From the NCBI GenBank assembly GCA_019671135.1, contig JAHRHY010000010.1, positions 248,001 to 312,000 on the forward strand: 64,000 nucleotides of DNA. The letters are read 5' to 3'. Below, piece by piece: positions 25,401-36,235 of the stretch (positions are counted from its first letter, which is position 1; each line of letters starts with the position of its first letter). The notes under the pieces were generated by a model that was not told the origin of the DNA, ran no database searches, and was given only the letters and a program-made list of their open reading frames with translations. A program made the translations under genes and the position numbers. This DNA is from Linnemannia hyalina. Lineage: Eukaryota; Mortierellomycota; Mortierellomycetes; Mortierellales; Mortierellaceae.

Positions 25401-27267
25401 CTACACACCTCACTAATGTCCGCACCATCCATATTTTCATTAGCCAAGCGGATCGACCTGCAGTTGGTATGGAAGACTTCATTACAGGACATCGTAGAGT
25501 CGCCAACATTGCTCAAGTCTGTGTCCATTTTAACCACAGAAGGCGCAGAAGGCGATGTCGCAACACATATCACGCTCCTCGTTGACGGCAAGATTTATTT
25601 TTTGCGACCCGAGTTCTTGGTAAGAACCGCTCGACAATCGATACCGTGTTGATCTCGACGAGGATATTCGGAGCTTTTCTTAACGGTAGTGTGTTTCTTT
25701 GCTATTAGCCCGACGGAAATGTGAGGCTGTCGTTTAGACAGATCACAGATAAAGTTGAATACTACTGGATCACGCGGTCAGCCCATGACGCCAATGACTT
25801 TTCTCTCTGGGCATTCAACGGCAATACGCTCAAGGTAACAATCACAGGCTGCTATATCATGTCTTTCGGCTAGGGAGCTCTGTCACCATCACGCTTCTAA
25901 CCAGTTCCCTCCCTTGTTTTGGTTTGAAATTAGATGTGGTGGCATGTGTTTGGACCTGGAGGCAGTGAACGGAGTCTGGCTGCATTTGCCAAACACAACT
26001 TTTTGGAGATGGACATTGAGTTTTATCCACTAGGTAATGATGCATTTCTGTTTGCCTAATGCTCCTGCACTGTGTTTTGATTATCTCTATGGCACCAGAG
26101 TCTAATTCTTTCATTGTCCTCTCGTAGCCATTTTGCCGGAGCGTGGTATTGTTCTCGGTCTGGAACCGGAGATCGCGATCCACAAACCCAAGTCCCTTGC
26201 CATGTTCAAAATGGCCACCAAGGTACACAAACCTGCTATTGATCCTCGTCTATCTACTTTCACGTCCTGGAACCAACAGCCTGACCTCTGTCCATGTTCT
26301 TACCTTGACTTTTAGACACACCTTTTCCTTCAAACGATTCTCCGTCATATACTGACGCATAACGCCGAAGGCGAGTGGGAAGCATACGAGTTTGCAAAGC
26401 ATTATCAGGAGCTGGGATACTTTGGACATGCGCTAGAGATCCTGCTTCACAATGTCCTTGAGGACGAGGCTGAATCTGATATCGGGTTTGAAGAAGGTAT
26501 TTCCTTTTACTTCTGTTTGTTCTATGCGGTGTGAACATTGAGTTTTGAAATGTGGGCGCGACGTCTAAACATCTGATTTACTTCATTTCCAACGTAATAG
26601 GCGCGGTCCTGCCAAGAGTCGTCAGCTTCTTGCAGCAGTTTCCTCACTACCTGGACGTTATTGTGTCATGCGCACGCAAGACTGAGGTTGCTCTTTGGGA
26701 GTACTTGTTCACGATTGTGGGAGCACCCAAGGATCTCTTTGAGGTATGTACCAGTGTGGATCCCAACTGCCTTTTGTAAGTAATGTCTGCTGAAGTTGCA
26801 GCTTAACTGACCTCCAAATCGTATCTTACGTCAACACCATTAGCAATGCCTGGCTGCGGATCAGCTGAAAACGGCAACCTCATATTTGCTCATCCTGCAT
26901 ACATTGGAACCCTTGCAAACGACAAGTCAGGACACTGTGCGCCTGTTGGAGATGACTCTTCAAGCTGAAGATTTCGAGGTAACTTTCACGCAAGCCATTT
27001 CAATGCCGACTGGTTACCTTCAGGCGTCTTGCGCTGCTAACCCTCAACACACTTTCATTGTGCAAATATAGCTCTGCAAGGAACTCGTCCGGTTTTTGAA
27101 CTCCATTGATTGTAAGTTGCTGTCTTTTCAATCCCTTGAATGTTATGCGAAATGGTGGCAAATGTTTTCAATTTGACTGACGCATTTTCGCCTGCCTTTC
27201 GCACAATTTAGCCACTGGAGCAACACTTCAGCAAGCATTATCGATGGTCACCATATCAGACGCCTAG
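22464..27267 (+). CDS. RIC1: Ric1, subunit of the Ric1-Rgp1 GEF for Ypt6/Rab6
   Basis: With Rgp1, Ric1 activates the Golgi GTPase Ypt6/Rab6 for endosome-to-Golgi traffic. I assign 20 exons: 22464-22739, 22844-22951, 23063-23235, 23333-23588, 23677-23807, 23896-24132, 24222-24267, 24365-24419, 24516-24571, 24668-24787, 24878-25117, 25203-25619, 25709-25834, 25934-26033, 26128-26222, 26316-26496, 26601-26743, 26844-26978, 27072-27111 and 27212-27267. They join without a frame break to 996 aa. The N-terminus [11 protein letters not shown] is characteristic. WD-like beta-propeller blades follow ([30 protein letters not shown]). The C-terminal RIC1 domain includes [51 protein letters not shown] and [19 protein letters not shown]. 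It has the most introns in the window. Confidence 0.93.
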
Positions 27268-30200
27268 ACAGGCCATCTTCCGTCGTTTTTCGCAGGTGAG
27301 TTTCGAAACATACAAGCATATCCAAGAAGCATTGGCATTAGGGATGGGTTGGGTGATTATCCTTATGATGAGTTATCGTGTAAAAGGTTTGAGGAGTCTT
27401 TGAAGCTACTGGTTTCTTTCTGCCATGAAGATCTTTTTTTGGTTCTTTGAGCTGTTTGTGTCTTTGTGCTGTGTGGTGGATCTCTTCCCGTATCTCCCAT
27501 TCTCAGTGTACTCTTTAGCTTGTCTGTCTATTTTCCCTTCGCCCCATTATATCTCTCATGTTTTTGTCTTTCTGGACTATCAAACTGTGCGTTGCTTCTC
27601 TTCCATTTGGGTACCTCGTTTCTAACATTGACAATGGGCCCTGGTTATCAAGAGCATACATTGTACCTCAACAAGCGATCTTTTCAAGAGTCCTGGCTTC
27701 TATCATCGAGCTGTCGTATTTTCTATGCGTTTGGATCAAAGGCAGATCGCTACAATAACCTGTTCACTATAGCGTGGGGTTCTGGAAGATGAGATATGTG
27801 GAGATGGAGTTGAAAATGGTTCTGGAGATTCGGGTTTTAGAGTGAGGAAGGCGGAGAACAGGCTGTGTGGGTCTGCTGTAGGGTGTGAGGGTATAGATGG
27901 CAACAGAGGTGACTAGGAGAGGTCATTGATTCTTGACGGGGAGGATCGTAGCTTTGGGGACCTCGCAGGAGAACACTTTTGATTAGCACTGAAGGATCCA
28001 CATTATTTCCCTGATGGTCGCTCATTGCCTGCGCTTTTCGTGTGAATTTGATGACTAACCAACGCGCCGCTCTTTCTTTTCTCCCTTTATTTGGTCCTTT
28101 CCTTCTGTTGCATATCTCGCCGTCTTACTCTTATGTTCCCTGCTCACTATGGATTGCTCCAATCGCGTTTACCCCCTGGATACCTCGCCGATTGCTAGAT
28201 TACCTTGCACAGAAAAATAGAAACTGAGAATGCATTTTTTTTCCCCTGTTGCCAACTCGAACTAAAAGTGGGATATGCACAAGGGCGTGCCCCTGTCATT
28301 GAAAGAGAAAATAGCGTCCACCAGGATGAACGATTCAGTGTAGCAGGGTTAGCGTTTCTTTGTTGGCTCGATACAAGAAAAGGGTCCGAGAGGTCCAAGA
28401 CGAAGGTCGTAAGTTGGAGTCATGTCGCCATTGGAACACTTCAGCTTAGGGGGTTGGCGTAGACGCGAAGGGTGCTAAAATGATGGCAGAAAGAGGGCCG
28501 AGGAACTATTGGGCCAAACTATTCCGCAATGTCCATGCGTCCCTGTTTTGTAGCATGGCACGGCAATTATTGTTTCTTTGTTTTGATTTGTATTTGGTGC
28601 TGCGTATTTCCGATTTTGGTTAGACGTGTTATTTGGCAAAGAGGAGTGGATCGATTGGCTAGTCCCTCCCCTCCTCGCCTTTTTTTTTTGCTGAGCGTGA
28701 ACAAAAGCCGTGTGGTGAGAATTTTTTCTTGAACGTGTTGACGATCACCGCCACCGATTTTTGTGTTTCACCCGTAAGGTATCAGTGCACACACAGAGTG
28801 ACCGCAAGAAAATAATAAGGTTAGACAGTGGTACTAGAAAAACTCAATTGAAGAAACAACTTGGGTACCTCTGTCCGAGAAGGGCTGTCATCGAAAAAAG
28901 GGATGCCTTCGACACTTGTGAGGAGGATATGTTGAGAAGAAAGTAAAAGGCGCTTGGTAGGAGATCTGGGCGCTAAAAGAGAGAGAGAGAGTGATAATGT
29001 TATGAATTCATGTTGCAAAAAGGCAACCCGCAGTTTTACCTTCATACTGCGGATTTCTTTTCTTTTAAGGCGGTCAAGCTAATGTATAACTTGACGTCCA
29101 TCGGACATTCATGATTGCAACATGAGCAAGGTTCTAACAGCGGTTGTGAGATCGAGCATTGCACCTTCGGCCCTGGAGTTCATTACGGTCAGAAGCGACA
29201 TCAATTGTTCTATCAGAAGCGACTCAAAAGCTGCAACTCAAACGCAGCAACTGACTTTTGTTCAGAAGCCCAAAAAAAAGTCATTATTTCGCCGATGCGC
29301 TTCCTCACACTCAGGGGGAAGACAACAAGATAAAGGTGGTCAAGCGAAAGCGGATGTACTGCGGGATGATGTGATTGGCAGGGGAAGGACGGGAGGAAGG
29401 ATGGCATTTGAGCCCGAGCTGTTGACTTTTTTCATTTTATTTTGACAGACCTAAGGTTTGCTTGTTGATTGGCAGGGGCCGAATGACAAAGTGAAGAAGG
29501 GAATAAAATGGTGGCTAATAACATCAACTGACGAGGAAACTGCTGAGGCATGCATGCATGTTCGGATGTCATCCGCGTTTTCTTTTTCTCTTGAAGAGTT
29601 GCGTTTTGGCTTACATGGGCGCCAAAACTGAAAGACGCACGCGCAATAATGAACTGTGCGCCTTTGAACCTGTCCTCCTGTGTGCCTTTGTTCTGCCTTT
29701 TGAAGAGATTCATACCAGATCACACAGAAAGATTTTTTCTTTTGGTCACTTTTTTTCCCTTTCAAACAGGTGCTTGATGTCGACATGGCAGTTGTGTTGC
29801 TGTTAGGTATTGTAGTACGTACATGCTCACGCCTTGCGCATGCGTATGTGTATGTGCGTACACATTATTCACAGGAAGAAGATTGGATATGCTCAAAAAT
29901 ACAAACAAACAACAGGTAAGAAAAAGGACTGGACCTTCATTGTTTCCATTCGTCCGGTCCCTTTCAATCGAAGTAAGTCCTCTTCGTGGCCTTGCCTTTT
30001 CATTTAAAAGGAGGTCTTATCTTCTCGTCTTTTATTCTCTTCTCCTCTCCTCTCTCCCTCTGCAGTCATCTCTCCTCGTCTTCCCCTGCAGTCCTATCTC
30101 CTCCTCTCCTTTCTTTCCCTTCCCTCTCTTCCCTCTCTTCCCCCCTTCCACCTTTAACCTGACAGGCTGTGTCGCTTTTCGCTCCTCTCTTCCCCTTCCA

Positions 30201-30333
30201 TCCTTCTTTCTTACTTTCGTTGGGTGACCATTTCGCACCTTCTTTCATCAACGTTTGAGTGTCGCTGTTCTTTTCGAACCCCTCCTTCCATCCTTGCCTT
30301 CTCACCAAAAAGAAGAAGCACCTTCGCCCAGCA
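27268..30333. other. Intergenic region between RIC1 and the ABC transporter
   Basis: About 3.1 kb with no supportable gene on either strand. An open frame at 29122-29445 (107 codons, ATG start) has no recognisable domain and is treated as chance. The last 330 bp before the transporter ATG are strongly CT-rich (30020-30200), consistent with a promoter or 5' leader. No tRNA or repeat family is recognised. Confidence 0.55.
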
Positions 30334-33300
30334 ATGATCGCTCCTCTCGAGTAAGATACACAACTTCACTTTGAGAAGCGGACACATGAAAAAAGGGGTG
30401 CTACGTTTCAATTGACACCTAACAATTGAACTTTCTCCTCGTTATACTTTTTTTCCTTTCATTTCTTTGTAAGCAGCGTCAGTACCGTCCAGGCAACTCT
30501 GCCGTTGGTGTACTCGATCGCCTCTGCTCTCACACTCGTCTACCTGTCAAGAAAGCGAGTTCACCTCAGTCAATATGAAGCATTGAGGGATAGCGAACAA
30601 CAAGACGATGACGACAATGAGGTCGAAGAAGAAGTGCTCGACCAAGCCGACCCTTCTGCTACCTCAACCACTACTCCCCCTTCCATCGATGTTCTTCAGG
30701 CACAATACCAGGCTCAACAGAACGCCGGCATCAGCATCAGTATTGCCCGCCTCGGCCTCACCTTCACACAACTCGGCCTAGTCGTCTTCACAACCGCCTT
30801 CACGACGAGTCTTTTCCACAACAAGAGGAACAGCAAAATCGATACCCATGACAGATACATTACACTATCCATTGCTAGCTTCGGCTTGGAAGAGATTGTC
30901 CAGATCCTGAGCTGGACATACATCCTTGCCTTGACGTTGATCCATTTGATCCGGCCCAAGGTGTCGTACCAGTACTGGATCCGTCCCCAGATGGATATCT
31001 TCTACCTCCTTCAATGGATCCTCTCGACGGTCGGTCTTGTCCTGACCAAGGAAGTCCAAGAGGTTCCTGTGAGTGAATGGTCCCTCGGCTTGCGACTCGG
31101 TGTGGTCGCCTGGTTGGTCAACCTGGTCTTGCTTTGGACTACTGTCGTGACACGTCCCTACCAGCCATTGCCTACATCCCATGAGTTTGCTGTAAAAAAG
31201 TTGAAGGCTGGTGAGGTTGCTCGTCTGCCCTCGTCTGAATACAACTCGTCGCTGTATGCTCGCTTGACATACACCTGGGTGAATTCTCTGGTCTACTTGG
31301 GGTTCAAGCGTACGCTCCAGGACAATGACCTGCCGAGCCTGGAGGACTCTGACCGTGCCGACCAGTCGATTCGCATCTATGATGTTCAGACGTAAGTGTT
31401 TCTGTCGTCCATTGTTCCTATCTATCCCGTCGTTCTTCCTCTCTTTGTCTATCTATCCCTCTCTTTCTCTCTCTCCCTCTCTTTCTCTCTCTCCCTCTCT
31501 CTCTCCTCACTTGTCTGTTTGTGTTCCATTCCATAACATTTTATTCGCCCAAAATACTTTTTTGTTCTCATCATCCTCCTCTCCCTGTCACTCTTTCTCC
31601 TCCCTCTCTACGATGCTAATCCGAGCTCGCTCCTCTCTTTTTTCTTCTGACTACTGCTCGTACTTTTCTTTGTTTTTGTTTCCCATCCCTCCTTTAATAA
31701 CATTGGCGATGTATCACTAGTGGAAAGACGTTTACCCGTCGTCTCTTGCTCTCGCTCCGCTGGGAATTCTTCTGGCAGTTCACCTGGACCGTGCCCTGGG
31801 CCATTATGACCACAGCCTCGCCCTACTGTCTCAACAAGATCATCCAGTACATCGAGTGCAAGGACTGTGGACCTCCAACAGCCTCTCAATACATCTGGGT
31901 TTTTGCCCTCCTGGGTGCCTCCATCGTCGAATCCCTCTGCTTCCAGACCGCTCTCCACTATGGTCGTCGCATCTATGTCCACACGACCTCGATCTGTAAC
32001 GCTGCCGTCTTTGCCAAGGCCCTGAAGCGCAAGGATATGGCCTCGCCTGTTGGGAAGTCTGATGAGGAGAAGGAGGATGGTGGGAAGAAGAAGGATGACG
32101 AGGACAAGAAGAAGGATAGCGGCGCCAACATCTCCAGTAAGCCTCTGTCGAACCTTTATTTACTCCCTTTATTTCATTGTCCATGCCTCCAGTTTCTAAC
32201 CTCCTTTCTCTTCTCGATCGAAAATAGACCTGGTGGCGGTGGACATCAAGAAGATGGAGCTACCATTCAGTTACTTCTTCCAGATGTACGCGACACCCAT
32301 CCAATTTCTGGTGGCCGGAGTGCAGCTCTACAACTTACTCGGAAAAGCCGCCCTGGTCGGAGTCGCCTTTATGATCGCCTCGTACCCTATCCCCGCCAAA
32401 CTCTACGCCATGATCATGAAGCTCTTCAAGGATATCATGAACACCAAAGACGAGCGCATGGATGCCCTGAATGAGATGCTGAGCGCGATCCGGATCGTCA
32501 AGTTCTTTGGATGGGAGGCTCAGTTTGTCAAAAAGATCACCGCAGCGAGAGAGAAGGAGTTGAAGCGGACCAAGGAGTCGTATGTCCAGATCGTCTTTGC
32601 CGATATTGTCTGGATGTTGACTCCTCTTTTGAACACTGTTGTCATTCTGCTGGCGTACACCAAGCTGTTCGGGCATGAGATCACGGCGTCCAAGATCTTT
32701 ACGACGCTGGCATTGTTCAACATTATGCGACAGGCGCTCAACTCGCTTCCCTGGAACATCAAGTCGACCATGCAGGCCCTTGTCAGTTTGAATCGTATCA
32801 ACAGGTTCTTGAGCGATGAAGAGATTGTTCTCGACACTACTGTCACCAAACTCGACCCCAAGGCGCGCCTCTCAACTGCTACCGTCTCGTCCCACCTCCT
32901 CGCTGCTGGATTGTCAGGATCGGAACTCCATCACCCGACTATCGGATTTGTCAACGCCTCGTTCATCTGGCCTAACAAGGAACACGACGTCGAGGCCCAG
33001 GATAATGTCAAGAACAAGCCTTCCTGGATTCAACGCATCAAGTCCAAGCTCTCGAGAAAGTCTGCCACCATTGAGGAACCTGCTGTCGCCGAGGCCCCCG
33101 CTGTCAAGGAGCGGTTCAAGCTCAAGAACGTCACTGTGGATTTCCCTGTTGGCCAGTTGTCGTTGGTCGTTGGTCCTACTGGTTCTGGAAAGTCTGCTTT
33201 GTTGTTGGCGCTCTTGGGCGAACTCGAGAAGCTGGAGGGACACATGTACCTCCCTCGTCTGGATTATTCCTCTGATCATCCCGTGGCCCAGTCACGTCGT

Positions 33301-36069
33301 CATCATCGCACTGTTGGATCTGGAATCGCCTATGTCTCCCAGACCGCCTGGCTGCAGAACACGACCATCCGTGCCAACATTCTTTTCGGCAAGGAGTTTG
33401 ATCAAGACCGGTATGATGCTGTTATCGAGGGATGTGCGTTGGTGACCGACTTTGAGATCCTGGAGTCTGGTGACAAAACCGAGATTGGTGAACAGGGTAT
33501 TACATTGTCGGGAGGTCAGAAGCAGCGTGTCTCGTTGGCACGCGCGATCTACTCGGATGCTGAGGTCTTGCTCCTGGACGACTGCCTCTCGGCTGTGGAC
33601 TCTCATACTGGCAAACACCTCTTCCAGACCCTGACTGGACCCCTGCTGGAGGGCCGCACTATCGTCATGGCGACGCACCAGGTTCAATTGACTCTTGGCG
33701 CCGCAAGCACTGTTTTGGTCCTCAACAAAGGCGAGGTACTGGGAGTCGGCACCCCCGAGGAGGCCGTCCTTAAGGAGTGGGTCGAAAATGTTACTCTGAC
33801 GTCTTCGGCTCAGGTGTCGGATGCCAGCAGCGAGATTAGCACCCTCAACGAAGGCGAGTCCAAGACTGACAAGAAGGGCAATGACGCGGACGGCAAGAAG
33901 AAGAAGGAGAAGATCAGTGTCAAGTTGACCGAGGAGGAGAAGAAACAGGAGGGCGCTGTCGCTTGGAGGGTCTACAAGACGTACCTGAACGCATCGGGCG
34001 GTTGGGTTTTCTGGTTGGGTCTCATTGGCATCTTCTTCCTTCGTGAGATTGTCGATGTGGGTCAGAACGCTTGGTTGGCTGTCTGGGCTAACAAAATGGC
34101 GGAGAACACTGGCGCGCTTGCGATCAAGGTCTTTAACACCGTCACCCCGGCACCCTTGACCCAGTCCTTCTATACTGCGTTTGCACCCCGCGACGGATCC
34201 GAGTATGGCATCATGACGATGAACGTCTTTGGCAAAGGCACTCCCGAGACCGTCAGTGTTGACTATTATCTTGGTATCTATGTCCTCCTCAGCATCTGCG
34301 CCATGATCCTCGGTTCTCTCAACATGTACTACGTCGTCATGGGCGGTCTGGCCGCCTCTCGTGTCCTGCACGAGCGTCTCCTCAAGAGTATCACCCGCGC
34401 CAAGGTCCGCTTCTTTGACACGACCCCCATGGGCCGCATTATCAACCGGTTCAGTTCCGACATCTCGACTATCGATGACGAAGTCAGTAACGGTATCCAG
34501 GGTCTCTTCGGTTGTGTCACCACCTTGACGGGCATCGTTGTCATCATCTCGATCAACATGCCGATCTTCCTGGTCGCCGCATTCTTTATTGTCATCATCT
34601 ATGTAGCTATTGGCGCCCTGTACGTCCCCATCTCGCGTGACCTCAAGCGTCTCAACTCCAACTCCAAGTCACCCATTCTCAACCACTTCAACGAATCCCT
34701 CAACGGTCTGGCTACCATCCGAGCCTACGGGTTCCAGAAGCGGTTCTTGTCCAAGAACTTGAGCAACCTGGACGACAACAACCGGACGTTCTTCTTGCTC
34801 TGGTCGACCAACCGGTGGTTGCACTGGCGTGTCGATGTTGTCGGTGCCTCCGTTGCTTTTATTACTGGTGTCCTCGTCCTCCAGAATTGGGGACTGATCG
34901 AGCCTGGTTGGGCGGCGCTCAGTTTGACGTACTCGTTGATGTTCACGGGTAATGTTGTCTGGTTCATTCGCATGTATGCGATGAACGAGATGAACTTGAA
35001 CTCTGTCGAGCGTGTTGTCGAGTACATGGACATCGAGTCCGAGTCTGCAGCTATTATCGAGGGATCCCGCCCTCCAGCCTCGTGGCCCCATGCCGGAGAG
35101 ATCAAGATTGACCATCTCACCATGCGCTATGCGCCCGATACCCCCGAGGTCATCAAGGACATTTCGTTGACCATCCACCCTGGTGAGAAGGTCGGTGTTG
35201 TCGGCCGTACTGGATCAGGAAAGTCGACTCTGGCGATCTCGTTGTTCCGGTTTATGGACCCTGCTGCCGGTACGATCACCATCGATGGAATCGATATCTG
35301 TAAGATTGGACTTCAGGATCTCCGGTCCAACTTGACCATCATCCCTCAGGATCCGATCTTGTTCAAGGGTACACTCCGGTCGAATCTGGATCCCTTTGGA
35401 GAGCGTGAGGATCGGGAGTTGTGGGAGGCCTTGAGGAGGAGTCATTTGATCCCAGCCGAGAGCAAGTCTGTCCTGGACTCTGCTGCCGCCAGCAAACGCA
35501 ACAGTATCGAGGTTACGTCTACTCAAGCTGACGAACTCTTGTCCGTTCCTTCTGAGGCTGGTCCTTCGACTGGATCCAAATCCCCCGCCTCATCGATCAA
35601 GCCCGTCTCTGACAACAACAACCCTAACGAAATCGTCGACTCGTCAAAGATCACACTTGACACCCCCGTCAAAGAAAACGGCTCAAACTTCTCCCAAGGC
35701 CAACGCCAACTCATCGCCCTCGCTCGCGCCCTGGTTCGCCAATCCAAGATCATCGTCATGGATGAAGCAACTGCCAGTGTCGATTTCGAGACCGACCTCA
35801 AGGTTCAGCTCACCATCCGCGAAGAAATGGCCGACGCGACAATCTTGACAATCGCCCATCGTATCCGGACGATCGCAGATTTCGATAGAGTCCTGGTTAT
35901 GAATGCTGGAGAGGTGGTTGAGTTTGATCGGCCATATGTTTTGATGCGGCAGGAGGATTCGTTGTTCCGGTCCATGTGTGAACGGTCGAGCGAGTTTGAG
36001 GCCTTGTTGGCGATTGCTGAGGAGAAGGAGAAGCGTGATCGCGCCGCTAGACTTCTCGTCGACGTTTAG
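30334..36069 (+). CDS. ABC transporter, subfamily C (MRP/Ybt1-like full transporter)
   Basis: Four exons: 30334-30350, 30477-31391, 31721-32136 and 32228-36069; 1,729 aa. An ATP-driven exporter, probably vacuolar or plasma-membrane, of conjugates, bile-acid-like compounds or metals; the substrate is unknown. Layout is extra N-terminal membrane segments, TMD1, NBD1, TMD2, NBD2. NBD1: Walker A GPTGSGKS (765-772), signature LSGGQ (876-880), Walker B VLLLDD (896-901), with Asp in place of the catalytic Glu, as is usual for ABCC. NBD2: Walker A GRTGSGKS (1442-1449), signature FSQGQ (1604-1608), Walker B with Asp1628-Glu1629. A Ser/Pro-rich insert of roughly 50-60 residues lies before the NBD2 signature. 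A Lys/Asp/Glu-rich linker sits within TMD1 at the end of exon 3. The first coding exon is only 17 nt, which lowers certainty of the start. Confidence 0.92.
31440..31506. repeat. CT-rich low-complexity tract
   Basis: A (CT)n/(CTTT)n tract with an internal duplicated CTCTTTCTCTCTCTCC unit. It lies in intron 2 of the ABC transporter gene, about 210 bp before the acceptor. Confidence 0.85.
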
Positions 36070-36235
36070 ACGAAAGCGAGACAGGGACGAGAAAGGAGTT
36101 TTTTTTTGCTTACCTACATTTTGTATCTATTTTTTGTTCATACCTCAAAATTAAAATGACTTTCTGCATGCCTTCATTTTTTATACGTATTTTCTAATTG
36201 ATTATACTTGTTGGGGATTCTATGAAAGGGTTTTG
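36070..36235. terminator. Convergent 3' region of ABC transporter and acetyl-CoA transporter genes
   Basis: 166 bp between converging stop codons. ATTAAA at 36150-36155 is a candidate polyadenylation signal for the ABC transporter. Confidence 0.4.

Noticed and set aside
29122..29445. 107-codon intergenic ORF with ATG start between RIC1 and the ABC transporter
   Set aside because: No domain, signal peptide or homology I can recognise, and its length is compatible with chance in 3 kb of DNA. Expression or conservation data could revive it.
33292..34371. 359-codon minus-strand open frame opposite the ABC transporter
   Set aside because: It overlaps NBD1 and TMD2 coding sequence on the other strand. 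It is a codon-bias artefact.
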